Assembly: GCF_042684665.1 (NCBI RefSeq)
Contig: NZ_JBHULY010000005.1
Coordinates: forward strand, 248,001 to 312,000
Direction: 5' to 3'
DNA length: 64,000 nucleotides
Origin: Jejuia rubra
GTDB taxonomy: Bacteria > Bacteroidota > Bacteroidia > Flavobacteriales > Flavobacteriaceae
Within the stretch, counting starts at the first letter, position 1, and every line of letters begins with the position of its first letter. Below, in pieces: positions 16,502 through 25,659 of the stretch. Below the pieces are notes generated by a model, which searched no databases, was not told the DNA's origin, and saw nothing but the letters and a program-made list of their open reading frames with translations. A program made the translations under genes and the position numbers.

Positions 16502-19500
16502 ATGAGCGCGAAATTTGCTGAATATAAAGAACTTGACTTACCAAAAGTAGCGGAGGAAATTCTCAACTATTGGCAGGAAAACAACGTTTTTGAAAAAAGT
16601 GTAACTACGAGGGAAGGTAATGAGCCATATGTGTTTTATGAAGGCCCTCCTTCAGCAAACGGATTGCCTGGGGTGCACCATGTTTTGGCCCGTGCCATTA
16701 AAGATATTTTTCCAAGGTATAAAACCATGAAAGGCTTTCAAGTAAAGCGAAAGGCAGGTTGGGATACTCACGGACTACCAATTGAATTGGGTGTTGAAAA
16801 GGAATTGGGCATTACGAAGGAGGATATCGGTAAAACGATTTCAGTCGAAGCGTATAACGCAGCCTGTCGAAAAGCGGTCATGAAATATACCGATGTTTGG
16901 AATGACCTTACGGAAAAAATGGGCTATTGGGTGGATATGGACGACCCGTACATTACCTACGAGCCAAAATACATGGAATCGGTTTGGTGGTTATTAAAGC
17001 AGATTTATAACAAAAACTTGTTATATAAAGGCTATACCATTCAACCATATTCGCCTAAAGCTGGAACAGGATTAAGTTCGCACGAGTTAAATCAACCGGG
17101 GACGTATCAAGATGTTACCGATACCACCATTGTCGCTCAATTTAAAAGCCCCCTAACCCCCAAAGGGGGAATGCATTCGGTGTGGGACGCTTTTAAACTC
17201 TCCCCTCCTTCGGAGGGGTCGGGGGAGGCTTATTTTTTAGCTTGGACGACCACACCTTGGACCTTGCCAAGTAATACCGCTTTAACCGTTGGACCTAAAA
17301 TTGATTATGTTTTAGTTGAAACTTACAATCAATACACGTTTGAGCCAATAAAAGTCATTCTTGCCGAAAAGTTGGTAAATTATCAATTCTCTGGAAAGTT
17401 TTTTCAAGTTGAAGAAGGGAGTGAATTATCAGATTATAAGGCTGGGGATAAAAAAATACCGTATCAAATAATAGCTGAATGCAAGGGTTCGGATTTGGTA
17501 GGAATTACTTATGAACAGCTACTGCCCTACGCCACGCCAAATGATAATCCTGAAAATGCCTTTAGGGTTATTTCAGGAGATTTTGTTACCACGGAAGAAG
17601 GTACTGGAATTGTACATACTGCACCAACTTTTGGTGCCGATGATGCCTTAGTAGCTAAACAGGCCAAGCCAGAAGTGCCACCGATGTTGGTGAAGGATGA
17701 AAATGGGAATTTGGTGCCATTAGTAGATTTACAAGGCCGTTTCCGACCCGAAATGAAGGAATTGGCAGGGAAGTATGTAAAGAACGAGTATTATAATGAT
17801 GGCGAAGCTCCGGAACGTTCCGTTGATGTTGAAATTGCTATCAAATTAAAAGAAGAGAATAAAGCCTTTAAGGTTGAAAAATATAAGCACAGCTATCCTA
17901 ACTGCTGGCGAACTGATAAACCGATCCTGTATTACCCATTGGATTCTTGGTTTATTAAGGTGACGGAGGTGAAAGATAGAATGTTCGAATTGAACGAAAC
18001 AATAAATTGGAAACCAAAGGCTACTGGAACAGGTAGGTTTGGTAACTGGTTAGCAAATGCCAACGATTGGAATCTATCCCGTTCGCGCTATTGGGGTATT
18101 CCTTTGCCGATTTGGAGAACAGAAGACGGAAAAGAAGAGTTGTGCATTGGTTCGGTTGAGGAGTTAAAAGCCGAAATGGTCAAAGCCGTGGAGGCTGAGG
18201 TTCTCGAAGCCGATATTTTCGCTGATTTTGAAGTCGGAAATAATTCGGATGACAATTACTCCAAAATCGATTTGCATAAAAACATTGTGGACGACATCAT
18301 ATTGGTTTCAACATCAGGAAAACCAATGAAGCGCGAAAGCGATTTGATTGATGTGTGGTTTGATTCGGGTTCTATGCCGTATGCCCAATGGCACTATCCA
18401 TTTGAAAACAAAGAATTTATTGATGAAGGTGTCACCTTTCCGGCCAATTTTATCGCTGAAGGCGTTGACCAAACTCGAGGGTGGTTCTATACCTTGCATG
18501 CCATCGGAACTATGGTTTTTGATTCCATCGCCTATAAGAATGTTGTGTCTAACGGTTTAGTTTTGGACAAAAACGGACAAAAAATGTCTAAGCGTTTAGG
18601 TAATGCGGTCGATCCATTCGAAACATTGAGTACTTATGGTGCAGATGCCACGCGTTGGTACATGATTTCAAACGCAAATCCATGGGATAATCTGAAGTTT
18701 GATTTGGATGGTGTTGAGGAAGTGAAACGTAAATTCTTCGGAACGCTTTACAATACTTATTCGTTTTTCAGTTTATATACTAATCTGGATAATTTTAGTT
18801 ACTCCGAGGCTGATCTAAAGTTAAATGAGCGTCCGGAATTAGACCGATGGATTCTTTCAGAATTACATACTTTGATTAAAAAGGTTGACGCCTATTACGC
18901 GGATTACGAACCGACAAAGGCCGCCAGAGCAATTTCTGATTTTACACAGGACTATTTGAGCAATTGGTATGTACGTTTAAGTAGAAGACGTTTCTGGAAA
19001 GGCGATTATCAAACCGATAAAATTTCAGCCTACCAAACGTTATATACTTGTATGGTAACGCTTGCCAAATTGGGAGCGCCCATCGCACCATTCTATATGG
19101 ATAGACTGTATTTGGATTTGAATGCGGTAACCCATAAAGAAGCTTTTGAAAGTGTGCATTTAGCAGATTTCCCTGAGTATGATGAATCTTATGTGGATAA
19201 AAGTTTGGAACGCAAAATGGAAGCGGCTCAAACAATTTCTTCATTGGTATTGTCGTTAAGGGCTAAAGAAAAGATCAAGGTACGTCAGCCGTTACAAAAA
19301 ATCATGATTCCTGTGGACAGCCCACAACAAAAGGAAGAGATTTTGGCGGTTTCTAACCTCATCAAACACGAAGTTAACGTAAAGGAAATTGAGCTACTCG
19401 AAGATGCTTCGGATATTTTAGTGAAGAAAATAAAACCTAATTTCAAGGTGCTAGGACCGCGTTTTGGCAAGGATATGAAAGCGATTGCAGGGGCGATTAT

Positions 19501-19942
19501 GCAGTTTTCGTCCGAGGATATTCAGAAAATCGAGCAAAATGGAAATTTTGACGTTGAAATAAACGGAAAAAGCATTACTTTAGGACTCGAAGATGTCGAG
19601 ATTACTTCTCAGGATATCGAAGGCTGGTTAGTCGCCAATGAAGGAAGTTTAACCGTAGCCTTGGATGTCACCATTACCGATGACTTGCGAAAAGAAGGTA
19701 TTGCGAGGGAGTTGGTAAACCGTATCCAAAATTTAAGAAAGGATTCCGGTTTTGAAGTTACCGACAGAATTGATGTAAAATTACAAAAGGACGAGCAGAT
19801 TAAACAAGCTGTGGACTCCAATATAGAGTATATAAAAACAGAAACATTAACCGAAGAACTTGAAATAATTGACCAGATAAATAACGGTATAGAAATTGCT
19901 TTTGACGATGTGAATACCAAATTATTTATCACTAAACATTAA
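16502..19942 (+). CDS. ileS: Isoleucyl-tRNA synthetase
   Basis: Charges tRNA-Ile in the cytoplasm. 1146 residues, class I synthetase. The HIGH-type motif is in GLPGVHHV (about 55-62) and the KMSKS loop is KMSKRLG; the CP1 editing domain contains WTTTPWTLPSN. Residues about 216-243 are encoded by an 84-base GC-rich inverted-repeat element (17147-17230) that reads through in frame as KSPLTPKGG...SPPSEGSGEA and sits immediately before the editing motif. The rest is a normal eukaryote-like/bacteroidetes IleS with a C-terminal anticodon-binding region. A DksA-like gene begins 4 bases after the stop, so the two are co-transcribed, and lspA follows, an order common in bacteria. Confidence 0.97.
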   Translation: MSAKFAEYKELDLPKVAEEILNYWQENNVFEKSVTTREGNEPYVFYEGPPSANGLPGVHHVLARAIKDIFPRYKTMKGFQVKRKAGWDTHGLPIELGVEKELGITKEDIGKTISVEAYNAACRKAVMKYTDVWNDLTEKMGYWVDMDDPYITYEPKYMESVWWLLKQIYNKNLLYKGYTIQPYSPKAGTGLSSHELNQPGTYQDVTDTTIVAQFKSPLTPKGGMHSVWDAFKLSPPSEGSGEAYFLAWTTTPWTLPSNTALTVGPKIDYVLVETYNQYTFEPIKVILAEKLVNYQFSGKFFQVEEGSELSDYKAGDKKIPYQIIAECKGSDLVGITYEQLLPYATPNDNPENAFRVISGDFVTTEEGTGIVHTAPTFGADDALVAKQAKPEVPPMLVKDENGNLVPLVDLQGRFRPEMKELAGKYVKNEYYNDGEAPERSVDVEIAIKLKEENKAFKVEKYKHSYPNCWRTDKPILYYPLDSWFIKVTEVKDRMFELNETINWKPKATGTGRFGNWLANANDWNLSRSRYWGIPLPIWRTEDGKEELCIGSVEELKAEMVKAVEAEVLEADIFADFEVGNNSDDNYSKIDLHKNIVDDIILVSTSGKPMKRESDLIDVWFDSGSMPYAQWHYPFENKEFIDEGVTFPANFIAEGVDQTRGWFYTLHAIGTMVFDSIAYKNVVSNGLVLDKNGQKMSKRLGNAVDPFETLSTYGADATRWYMISNANPWDNLKFDLDGVEEVKRKFFGTLYNTYSFFSLYTNLDNFSYSEADLKLNERPELDRWILSELHTLIKKVDAYYADYEPTKAARAISDFTQDYLSNWYVRLSRRRFWKGDYQTDKISAYQTLYTCMVTLAKLGAPIAPFYMDRLYLDLNAVTHKEAFESVHLADFPEYDESYVDKSLERKMEAAQTISSLVLSLRAKEKIKVRQPLQKIMIPVDSPQQKEEILAVSNLIKHEVNVKEIELLEDASDILVKKIKPNFKVLGPRFGKDMKAIAGAIMQFSSEDIQKIEQNGNFDVEINGKSITLGLEDVEITSQDIEGWLVANEGSLTVALDVTITDDLRKEGIARELVNRIQNLRKDSGFEVTDRIDVKLQKDEQIKQAVDSNIEYIKTETLTEELEIIDQINNGIEIAFDDVNTKLFITKH
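17147..17230 (+). repeat. GC-rich inverted-repeat element inside ileS
   Basis: Left arm AGCCCCCTAACCCCCAAAGG (continuing to 17170) and right arm TCCCCTCCTTCGGAGGGGTC (continuing to 17230) are imperfect inverted copies around a 28-30 base spacer. Each arm is itself a small hairpin. Related arms occur between genes at 30285-30395, 31597-31626 and 43928-44025. The length of 84 is divisible by three, which keeps ileS open. Confidence 0.85.
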
Positions 19943-19946
19943 GGAC

Positions 19947-20330
19947 ATGGCTTCAAATACAAACGCAAGATATTCAGATGCTGATTTAGCAGAATTCAAA
20001 AAACTGATTCAGGAAAAAATTGACAAAGCGCAACACGATTTAGAATTAATCAAAAGTGCCTATATGAACGACCATAATAATGGTACGGACGATACGTCGC
20101 CAACGTTTAAGGCCTTTGATGAAGGGAGTGCGGTGATGAGCAAGGAGTCCAATTCTCAATTGGCTATCCGTCAGGAAAAATTTATTAGGGATTTAAAAAA
20201 TGCTTTAATCCGTATTGAAAACAAAACATACGGTGTATGTCGTGTTACAGGGAAGTTGATCAATAAAAAACGTCTGGAGCTGGTGCCACATGCTACATTA
20301 AGCATTGAGGCAAAGAACATGCAAAAATAA
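19947..20330 (+). CDS. TraR/DksA-family protein with reduced zinc finger
   Basis: 127-residue cytoplasmic protein. The N-terminal coiled-coil half (about 10-85, with the acidic DDTSPTFKAFDEGSA tip) and the TYGVCRVTGKLI segment (about 98-109) are those of the TraR/DksA family, whose members bind RNA polymerase through the secondary channel. The usual four zinc cysteines are reduced to a single Cys, with Thr and His/Ala at the other places; this may be normal for the Bacteroidota branch. It lies 4 bases after ileS. Family call is firm, regulatory role inferred. Confidence 0.88.
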   Translation: MASNTNARYSDADLAEFKKLIQEKIDKAQHDLELIKSAYMNDHNNGTDDTSPTFKAFDEGSAVMSKESNSQLAIRQEKFIRDLKNALIRIENKTYGVCRVTGKLINKKRLELVPHATLSIEAKNMQK

Positions 20331-20361
20331 ACAAACCCCTTTGCAAAAAGGAGTCTCAAAA

Positions 20362-20404
20362 TCAAACGCCAATCTCTTCCAAAAGGGAACGGCGTTTTTT
20401 ATTT
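20362..20404 (+). terminator. Terminator after the ileS/DksA-like unit
   Basis: AAACGCC (20364-20370) pairs with GGCGTTT (20391-20397) followed by a T-rich run; interior CTCTTCC/GGGAA adds partial pairing. Confidence 0.7.
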
Positions 20405-20416
20405 TCAAAGAATCGG

Positions 20417-20441
20417 AAATCGTACATCGCAAATCGTACAT
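20417..20441 (+). repeat. Short direct repeat before lspA
   Basis: AAATCGTACAT occurs twice (20417-20427 and 20431-20441) separated by CGC, a few bases before the lspA ATG. It is probably a dispersed low-complexity spacer repeat; a regulatory role is not shown. Confidence 0.6.
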
Positions 20442-20447
20442 TAGTTA

Positions 20448-21071
20448 ATGTCCCTAAAAAAATCCATCCTTTTAATCATTGTGATTTTACTTGTCGACCA
20501 AATAAGTAAGATTTATATCAAAACCAATTTCATGCTTCATGAAAGTGTTGAAGTATTCAGTTGGTTCAAAATCTATTTTATTGAAAATGATGGGATGGCA
20601 TGGGGCACAAAAATCAGTGATTTTTTGACCTTTATGTCCGAACGGACAGCTAAAAAATGCCTTACCTTGTTCAGGGTGGTTGCCATTTTTGGAATTGGAT
20701 ATTGGTTGTATCATTCGGTAAAAAATAGAGGTTCCAAAATATTGATAATCGCTATTGCCCTAATTTTTGCAGGTGCACTTGGGAACATTATCGATTCCGT
20801 GTTTTATGGTATCTTGTTTGGTGAAAGTATGGGGCAGGTAGCAGAATTTCTTCCAGAAACCGGGGGCTATGACACATTGCTTCATGGCAAAGTTGTGGAT
20901 ATGTTGTACTTTCCATTTTACAAAGGGTATCTTCCTGAATGGGTGCCAGTTTACGGCGGTCAATTCTTCACTTTTTTTGAACCGGTATTTAATATTGCCG
21001 ATATGGCCATTAGTACAGGGTTTTTGATGTTAATTGTTTTTAATAAGCGGGCGTTTGCTAAAAACAGCTAA
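20448..21071 (+). CDS. lspA: Lipoprotein signal peptidase (signal peptidase II)
   Basis: Inner-membrane aspartic protease that removes the signal peptide of prolipoproteins after lipid attachment; it would process the many lipoproteins encoded in this window. 207 residues with four hydrophobic segments. The catalytic aspartates lie in GKVVDMLYFP and FNIADM, with the preceding GALGNIID motif. The loop between helices 2 and 3 and the segment before the first catalytic Asp are longer than in E. coli, usual for Bacteroidota. It converges with the folate gene on the other strand and overlaps it by 4 bases at the stop codons. Confidence 0.96.
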   Translation: MSLKKSILLIIVILLVDQISKIYIKTNFMLHESVEVFSWFKIYFIENDGMAWGTKISDFLTFMSERTAKKCLTLFRVVAIFGIGYWLYHSVKNRGSKILIIAIALIFAGALGNIIDSVFYGILFGESMGQVAEFLPETGGYDTLLHGKVVDMLYFPFYKGYLPEWVPVYGGQFFTFFEPVFNIADMAISTGFLMLIVFNKRAFAKNS

Positions 21072-21631
21072 AAGGCACAAATTTTTTTTGGGGTGATACA
21101 ATAATCCAACCCAACATCCCCATCAAAAGCATCACTAATCTCATTTTCGGCTTCAAAAAAAGACAAACCGATTTTAACGGTGTCAGGGTTACATTGGCTT
21201 AAAAATGCGTCATAAAAGCCTTTGCCGTAACCCACCCGATTGCCTTTCTTGTCAAAAGCTAAAAGAGGTATAAACACCACATCAATTTTATCATTTGAGA
21301 TTTCAATGCCATCAACGGGTTCAGGAATGTTGTAGCCGTTTTTTTTGATGATCGTGCTATCGGTCAGCAAAAAATGGGTCATTTCCCCAGTTTTAAAATT
21401 GCTTTTTGAAATCACAATGTTTTTGTCTTTTCCTGAAAGAATGTTCAAAATATAATCAGTGTTGACTTCCTTTTGTTCTTCGATGGATAGAAAAATATGA
21501 TAAAAGGAAAAATCCCAAATGGGTAATTTTAAAAGTCGATTTGCAATGGCAATACTAAAGTCTTCAATTTGATCTTCTGAAAGTTCGGAACGTAATGCTT
21601 TATATTTTTTTCGAAGTTCTGATTTGGTCAT
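21068..21631 (-). CDS. 5-formyltetrahydrofolate cyclo-ligase
   Basis: Converts 5-formyl-THF to 5,10-methenyl-THF with ATP, returning the stored folate form to the one-carbon pool. The C-terminal signature GNRVGYGKGFYD and the N-terminal KSELRKKYKALR helix are characteristic. The start was set at ATG 21631 (MTKSELRKKY), because the longer frame to 21661 adds ten residues without family counterpart; 187 residues is normal. The stop overlaps that of lspA on the opposite strand. Confidence 0.93.
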   Translation of the reverse strand: MTKSELRKKYKALRSELSEDQIEDFSIAIANRLLKLPIWDFSFYHIFLSIEEQKEVNTDYILNILSGKDKNIVISKSNFKTGEMTHFLLTDSTIIKKNGYNIPEPVDGIEISNDKIDVVFIPLLAFDKKGNRVGYGKGFYDAFLSQCNPDTVKIGLSFFEAENEISDAFDGDVGLDYCITPKKICAF

Positions 21632-21660
21632 TTTAAAAACTAAATAATAGCGCTTTGTCA

Positions 21661-21740
21661 TGTCGACAGAGCGAAGAATGAGTGACCAGACATCTCATTC
21701 GAGTGAGATTCCTCCTCGTTCCTCGTTCGGAATGACAAAC
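21661..21740. repeat. Dispersed intergenic repeat
   Basis: Contains TCGACAGAGCGAAGAATGAG, the palindrome TCTCATTCGAGTGAGA (21692-21707), and GGAATGACA. These words recur in spacers of this window and resemble repeats common in flavobacterial genomes. It has no coding potential. Confidence 0.6.
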
Positions 21741-21763
21741 CAACTTTTTTGAAAACATTAGTT

Positions 21764-22735
21764 CTAATATTTAATTTCGGTCGAAATATGAAACAAGGCA
21801 TCCCCTTGATATACAATAGGCAATTCATTCACATTAATCACATATCCCGAATTTTGTGCCCTCACAAAATAGTTGAACTTTCCATAAGGGTCGGTAATAT
21901 TCCCGATAATATCCTCTTTTTCAACTTCGGTTCCTACAGAAATTGAGGCCTTGAACATCCCCGAATATTTTGCGCGTTGCCATGTGCTTTGGTCAATAAA
22001 GACACATTTCTTTTTTGGTTTGGATGACTTAAATACGGTTTTTAACATGCCCAAATGTTTCAAAACCCGCTTGGAACCATTCACTCCCGAATTCGTCACG
22101 ACATCATCAATATGAAAAGACTTCCCGCCTTCAAAAAGCAACATCGATTTACCTAATTTAGTACAAGTACTCCTAAATGATTTCGTTAAATTTTTGGAAT
22201 ACAGCACGAAGGGCGCACCAAAAACAGATGCCAATTCGTTTAAGTCTTTTTGGTCCTTGGTATAGCGTAATTGCGGGGCATTAAATCGTCCTGAACCTCC
22301 AGTATGAAAATCGATAATCAAATCGGCATGGGGAACAACTTCATTGATGAGTTTGTGAGCCACGCGACTGGCTAACGACCCTTGCTTGCTTCCTGGAAAA
22401 ACGCGGTTTAAATCCCGTCCATCTGGGAATTCCCGCTTCAAATTAATAAATCCAAAAATATTGATGACCGGCATACAAATAATTGTGCCACACTTTGGTT
22501 GATTGATGCCCTTTGCAATCAATTGGCGAATAATCTCTACCCCGTTCACTTCGTCCCCATGAATACCAGCGGTAAACAGCACTGTTGGGCCTTCCTTTTT
22601 AGAACGGCTGATGATCACGGGCACGTCAATGGGTGAAGCAGTATGCAGATTAGCTACATCAAAATTAACTTCCTTAGTTTCGCCTGGGAGTACTTCTGTT
22701 CCGAGAATTTCTAGGGGTTTCTTTTCAATCGTCAT
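21764..22735 (-). CDS. Succinylglutamate desuccinylase/aspartoacylase-family zinc hydrolase
   Basis: 323-residue M14-type carboxypeptidase fold. The zinc motif GIHGDEVNG (about 57-65) gives the His and Glu ligands, and DFHTGG (about 143) the second His; FPDGRDLNRVFPG is also typical. The C-terminal third (about 235-323) is a small beta domain. The substrate is unknown: family members remove acyl groups from amino acids, and the RimB branch is linked to glutamate tails on ribosomal protein S6. It lies 64 bases downstream of rimK on the same strand, so an S6/peptide-modification role is a reasonable inference. Confidence 0.87.
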   Translation of the reverse strand: MTIEKKPLEILGTEVLPGETKEVNFDVANLHTASPIDVPVIISRSKKEGPTVLFTAGIHGDEVNGVEIIRQLIAKGINQPKCGTIICMPVINIFGFINLKREFPDGRDLNRVFPGSKQGSLASRVAHKLINEVVPHADLIIDFHTGGSGRFNAPQLRYTKDQKDLNELASVFGAPFVLYSKNLTKSFRSTCTKLGKSMLLFEGGKSFHIDDVVTNSGVNGSKRVLKHLGMLKTVFKSSKPKKKCVFIDQSTWQRAKYSGMFKASISVGTEVEKEDIIGNITDPYGKFNYFVRAQNSGYVINVNELPIVYQGDALFHISTEIKY

Positions 22736-22799
22736 TTAGATTTCATTAAATCGTTCACCTTTTTGGAATTTGAAATTTTAGTTTTTTGGTATTTTAATT

Positions 22800-23675
22800 T
22801 TAACGTCTATTACGTTCCACATAGGTAATGATACTCTTTGCAATGTTTTTTCCTGTCGCGCCTTCGATGCCTTCCAATCCGGGGGTTGAATTCACCTCAA
22901 GAAGCAAAGGTCCACGGTTGGATTGTAGCATATCCACCCCACAAACGGGCAATTTCAATGCTCTGGAGGCTTTCATCGCTACTTTTATTTCGGCTTCACT
23001 TAGCTTAACAATTTCAGAGGTGCCACCGCGGTGTAAATTACTCCGGAATTCGCCTTCCTTGCCTTGGCGTTTCATGGCTCCAACCACATGGCCGTCCACC
23101 ACCAAAGCTCTTAAATCAGCACCTTTGGCTTCGCCTATATATTCCTGGACCAAGGCTCTCGCCTGCAACCCATTAAAAGCTTCCAAAACCGATTCCGCCG
23201 CATTTCTGGTTTCGGCTAGAACAACGCCCAAACCTTGGGTGCCTTCCAAAAGTTTGATGATAACCGGAGTACCACCCACGTGCGCCAATACCTTCTCCAC
23301 ATCCCGCGAATAATTGGTAAACACCGTTTTTGGCATCCCAATACCTGCTTTAGACAATCGTTGGAAACTGCGCAGTTTATCTCTTGAACGAATAATGGCA
23401 TCCGAAGTAACCGAAGTAAACACATTCATCATTTCAAACTGACGTACCACGGCACAACCAAAAAACGTCACAGAGGCACCTATTCTTGGGATAATGGCAT
23501 CTACATAATCCAAATAGCGGTCTTTGTAATATATTGTGGGCTTTTCCTTTTCAATAATAATATCGCACTTCAGCGGATCGATCACTTCCATCTCATGACC
23601 TCTAGCCTCGCCCTCCTCAACAAGTCGGTTGGTAGAGTACAAATTGGCATTTCTGGAAAGGATAACGATGTTCAT
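22800..23675 (-). CDS. rimK: RimK-type ATP-grasp glutamate ligase
   Basis: ATP-grasp enzyme of the family that adds glutamates to the C-terminus of ribosomal protein S6. 291 residues: N-terminal preATP-grasp domain (about 1-95), ATP-binding half with VIIKLLEGTQGLGV (about 138-151), FRSNLHRGG (about 210-218), and the metal-binding LLEVNSTPGLEGIE near the end. Length and motifs fit RimK closely. It is paired with a desuccinylase-like hydrolase downstream. It diverges from uvrC; the 168-base spacer between them is AT-rich without a clear element apart from the uvrC promoter-like box. Confidence 0.92.
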   Translation of the reverse strand: MNIVILSRNANLYSTNRLVEEGEARGHEMEVIDPLKCDIIIEKEKPTIYYKDRYLDYVDAIIPRIGASVTFFGCAVVRQFEMMNVFTSVTSDAIIRSRDKLRSFQRLSKAGIGMPKTVFTNYSRDVEKVLAHVGGTPVIIKLLEGTQGLGVVLAETRNAAESVLEAFNGLQARALVQEYIGEAKGADLRALVVDGHVVGAMKRQGKEGEFRSNLHRGGTSEIVKLSEAEIKVAMKASRALKLPVCGVDMLQSNRGPLLLEVNSTPGLEGIEGATGKNIAKSIITYVERNRR

Positions 23676-23843
23676 CTATAGTACTTAAAGTGGCTCAAGT
23701 TATAAGTATTTAAAGTTGTTGATGATATAAATTTGGGCATTCAAGCTTACTTATACCTTAAGACACTTTTATTCTATCTGCAATATAGCAAAAACGACAG
23801 GTAATTTTTTAGGTTTTCGCGATATTAATATACCTTTACACTA

Positions 23844-25637
23844 ATGGATACCCCAGACCTAGAGATACAGCTTAAAACACTTCCGAACCAGCCGGGCGTT
23901 TATCAATACTACGATAAAAATGATACGCTTATTTACGTGGGTAAGGCCAAAAATCTAAAAAAAAGGGTCAGTTCCTATTTCACTAAAAATCACGATTACG
24001 GTAAAACTCGAGTACTGGTCAAAAAAATAGTAAGGATAAAGCATATCGTAGTAGAAACAGAAACCGATGCGCTTTTGCTGGAAAATAATCTCATAAAAAA
24101 ATACCAACCACGTTATAACGTTATGCTCAAGGACGACAAGTCCTATCCATGGATTTGTATAAAAAATGAACGTTTCCCTCGGGTGTTTTCTACGCGCCGG
24201 GTGTTCAAGGACGGTAGCGAGTATTTTGGTCCCTATACTAGTATGAAAACCGTTCGGACGTTGTTGGATTTAATTAATGGCTTGTATTCGTTACGCACCT
24301 GCAATTACAATTTGAGCAGGGAAAAAGTGGAGGCGGGCAAATATAAGGTGTGTTTGGAGTACCATTTAGGGAACTGTAAAGGCCCATGTGAGGGTTTGGA
24401 AACTGAGGAAGAATATCAAGGTAACATCAAGCGTATTAAAGAAATTATCAAAGGTAATTTTAAGGATTCGTTATCTCAATTTAAGGTGCAAATGAAGCAG
24501 TGTGCCGAAAATATGCAGTTTGAAGAAGCGCAAAGTATCAAAGAAAAAATTGAGGTTCTGGAAAATTATCAGGCCAAGTCCACCATTGTTAACCCTAAAA
24601 TTAGCAATGTGGATGTGTTTTCCATTACCAGCGATGAGAGTTATGGCTATGTTAATTTTTTGCAGTTGTCCTACGGGTCCATTATTCGGTCGCATACGTT
24701 GGAAATCAAAAAGAAATTGGATGAAACGGATCGTGAACTGTTGGAATTGGCAATTACAGAAATTCGACAACGATTTAATTCCAATTCAAAAGAAATATAT
24801 GTGCCGTTTAAGGTAGATTTAGGTGAAGCCGTGAAGGTAACTGTGCCGAAATTGGGCGATAAAAAACACATTGTGGATTTGTCCCTAAGGAATGCGAAGT
24901 ACTACCGTATGGAGCGCTTCAAACAGATGAAAATCGTGGACCCTGACAGGCACGCCAATCGTATTATGGCACAAATGAAAGCTGATTTACGCTTAAATGA
25001 AGAGCCGAGACATATTGAATGTTTTGATAATTCCAACATTCAAGGCACCAATCCTGTAGCCGCTTGTGTGGTTTTTAAGGATGGGAAACCTAGCAAAAAG
25101 GACTATCGCCATTTTAATATCAAAACTGTGGAGGGGCCAGATGATTTTGCTTCTATGGAAGAAGTGGTATTTCGACGTTACAGGCGACTTTTGGAAGAGG
25201 AACAGCCACTGCCTCAGCTCATCATTATTGACGGAGGCAAAGGACAATTGTCCTCAGCTTTAAAGAGTTTGGACGCATTGGAACTAAGAGGTAAGATTGC
25301 CATTATCGGGATTGCCAAACGTTTGGAAGAATTATTTTACCCAAACGACCCAATTCCTTTATATTTAGATAAAAAAAGCGAGACCCTTAAAATTATCCAA
25401 CAGTTGCGCAATGAGGCGCACCGTTTTGGGATAGAGCACCACCGCAACAAACGCAGTAAAAGTGCGTTAAATACCGAACTGGAAACCATCCCTGGGGTGG
25501 GCGAAAAAACGCTAGTAGAATTATTAAAGCATTTTAAATCTGCAAAGCGGGTGGCGCATGCCAAACTGGATGAGTTGGAGGCTGTGGTAGGGGTGTCTCG
25601 GGCAACGAAGGTTTATGATTATTACCATGGGAAGTGA
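23844..25637 (+). CDS. uvrC: Excinuclease ABC subunit C
   Basis: Nucleotide-excision-repair endonuclease that makes both incisions around UvrB-marked lesions. 597 residues: GIY-YIG domain (about 14-90, GVYQYYDKNDTLIYVGKAK), Cys-rich segment, UVR domain (about 205-240), RNase-H-like endonuclease domain (IECFDNSNIQGTNPVAACVVF), and C-terminal helix-hairpin-helix (IPGVGEKTLVELLKHF). A promoter-like TATACCTTTACA ends 4 bases before ATG 23844, suggesting a very short leader. Identification is secure. Confidence 0.98.
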   Translation: MDTPDLEIQLKTLPNQPGVYQYYDKNDTLIYVGKAKNLKKRVSSYFTKNHDYGKTRVLVKKIVRIKHIVVETETDALLLENNLIKKYQPRYNVMLKDDKSYPWICIKNERFPRVFSTRRVFKDGSEYFGPYTSMKTVRTLLDLINGLYSLRTCNYNLSREKVEAGKYKVCLEYHLGNCKGPCEGLETEEEYQGNIKRIKEIIKGNFKDSLSQFKVQMKQCAENMQFEEAQSIKEKIEVLENYQAKSTIVNPKISNVDVFSITSDESYGYVNFLQLSYGSIIRSHTLEIKKKLDETDRELLELAITEIRQRFNSNSKEIYVPFKVDLGEAVKVTVPKLGDKKHIVDLSLRNAKYYRMERFKQMKIVDPDRHANRIMAQMKADLRLNEEPRHIECFDNSNIQGTNPVAACVVFKDGKPSKKDYRHFNIKTVEGPDDFASMEEVVFRRYRRLLEEEQPLPQLIIIDGGKGQLSSALKSLDALELRGKIAIIGIAKRLEELFYPNDPIPLYLDKKSETLKIIQQLRNEAHRFGIEHHRNKRSKSALNTELETIPGVGEKTLVELLKHFKSAKRVAHAKLDELEAVVGVSRATKVYDYYHGK

Positions 25638-25659
25638 TGTTATTTAGTGTGAATAAACT

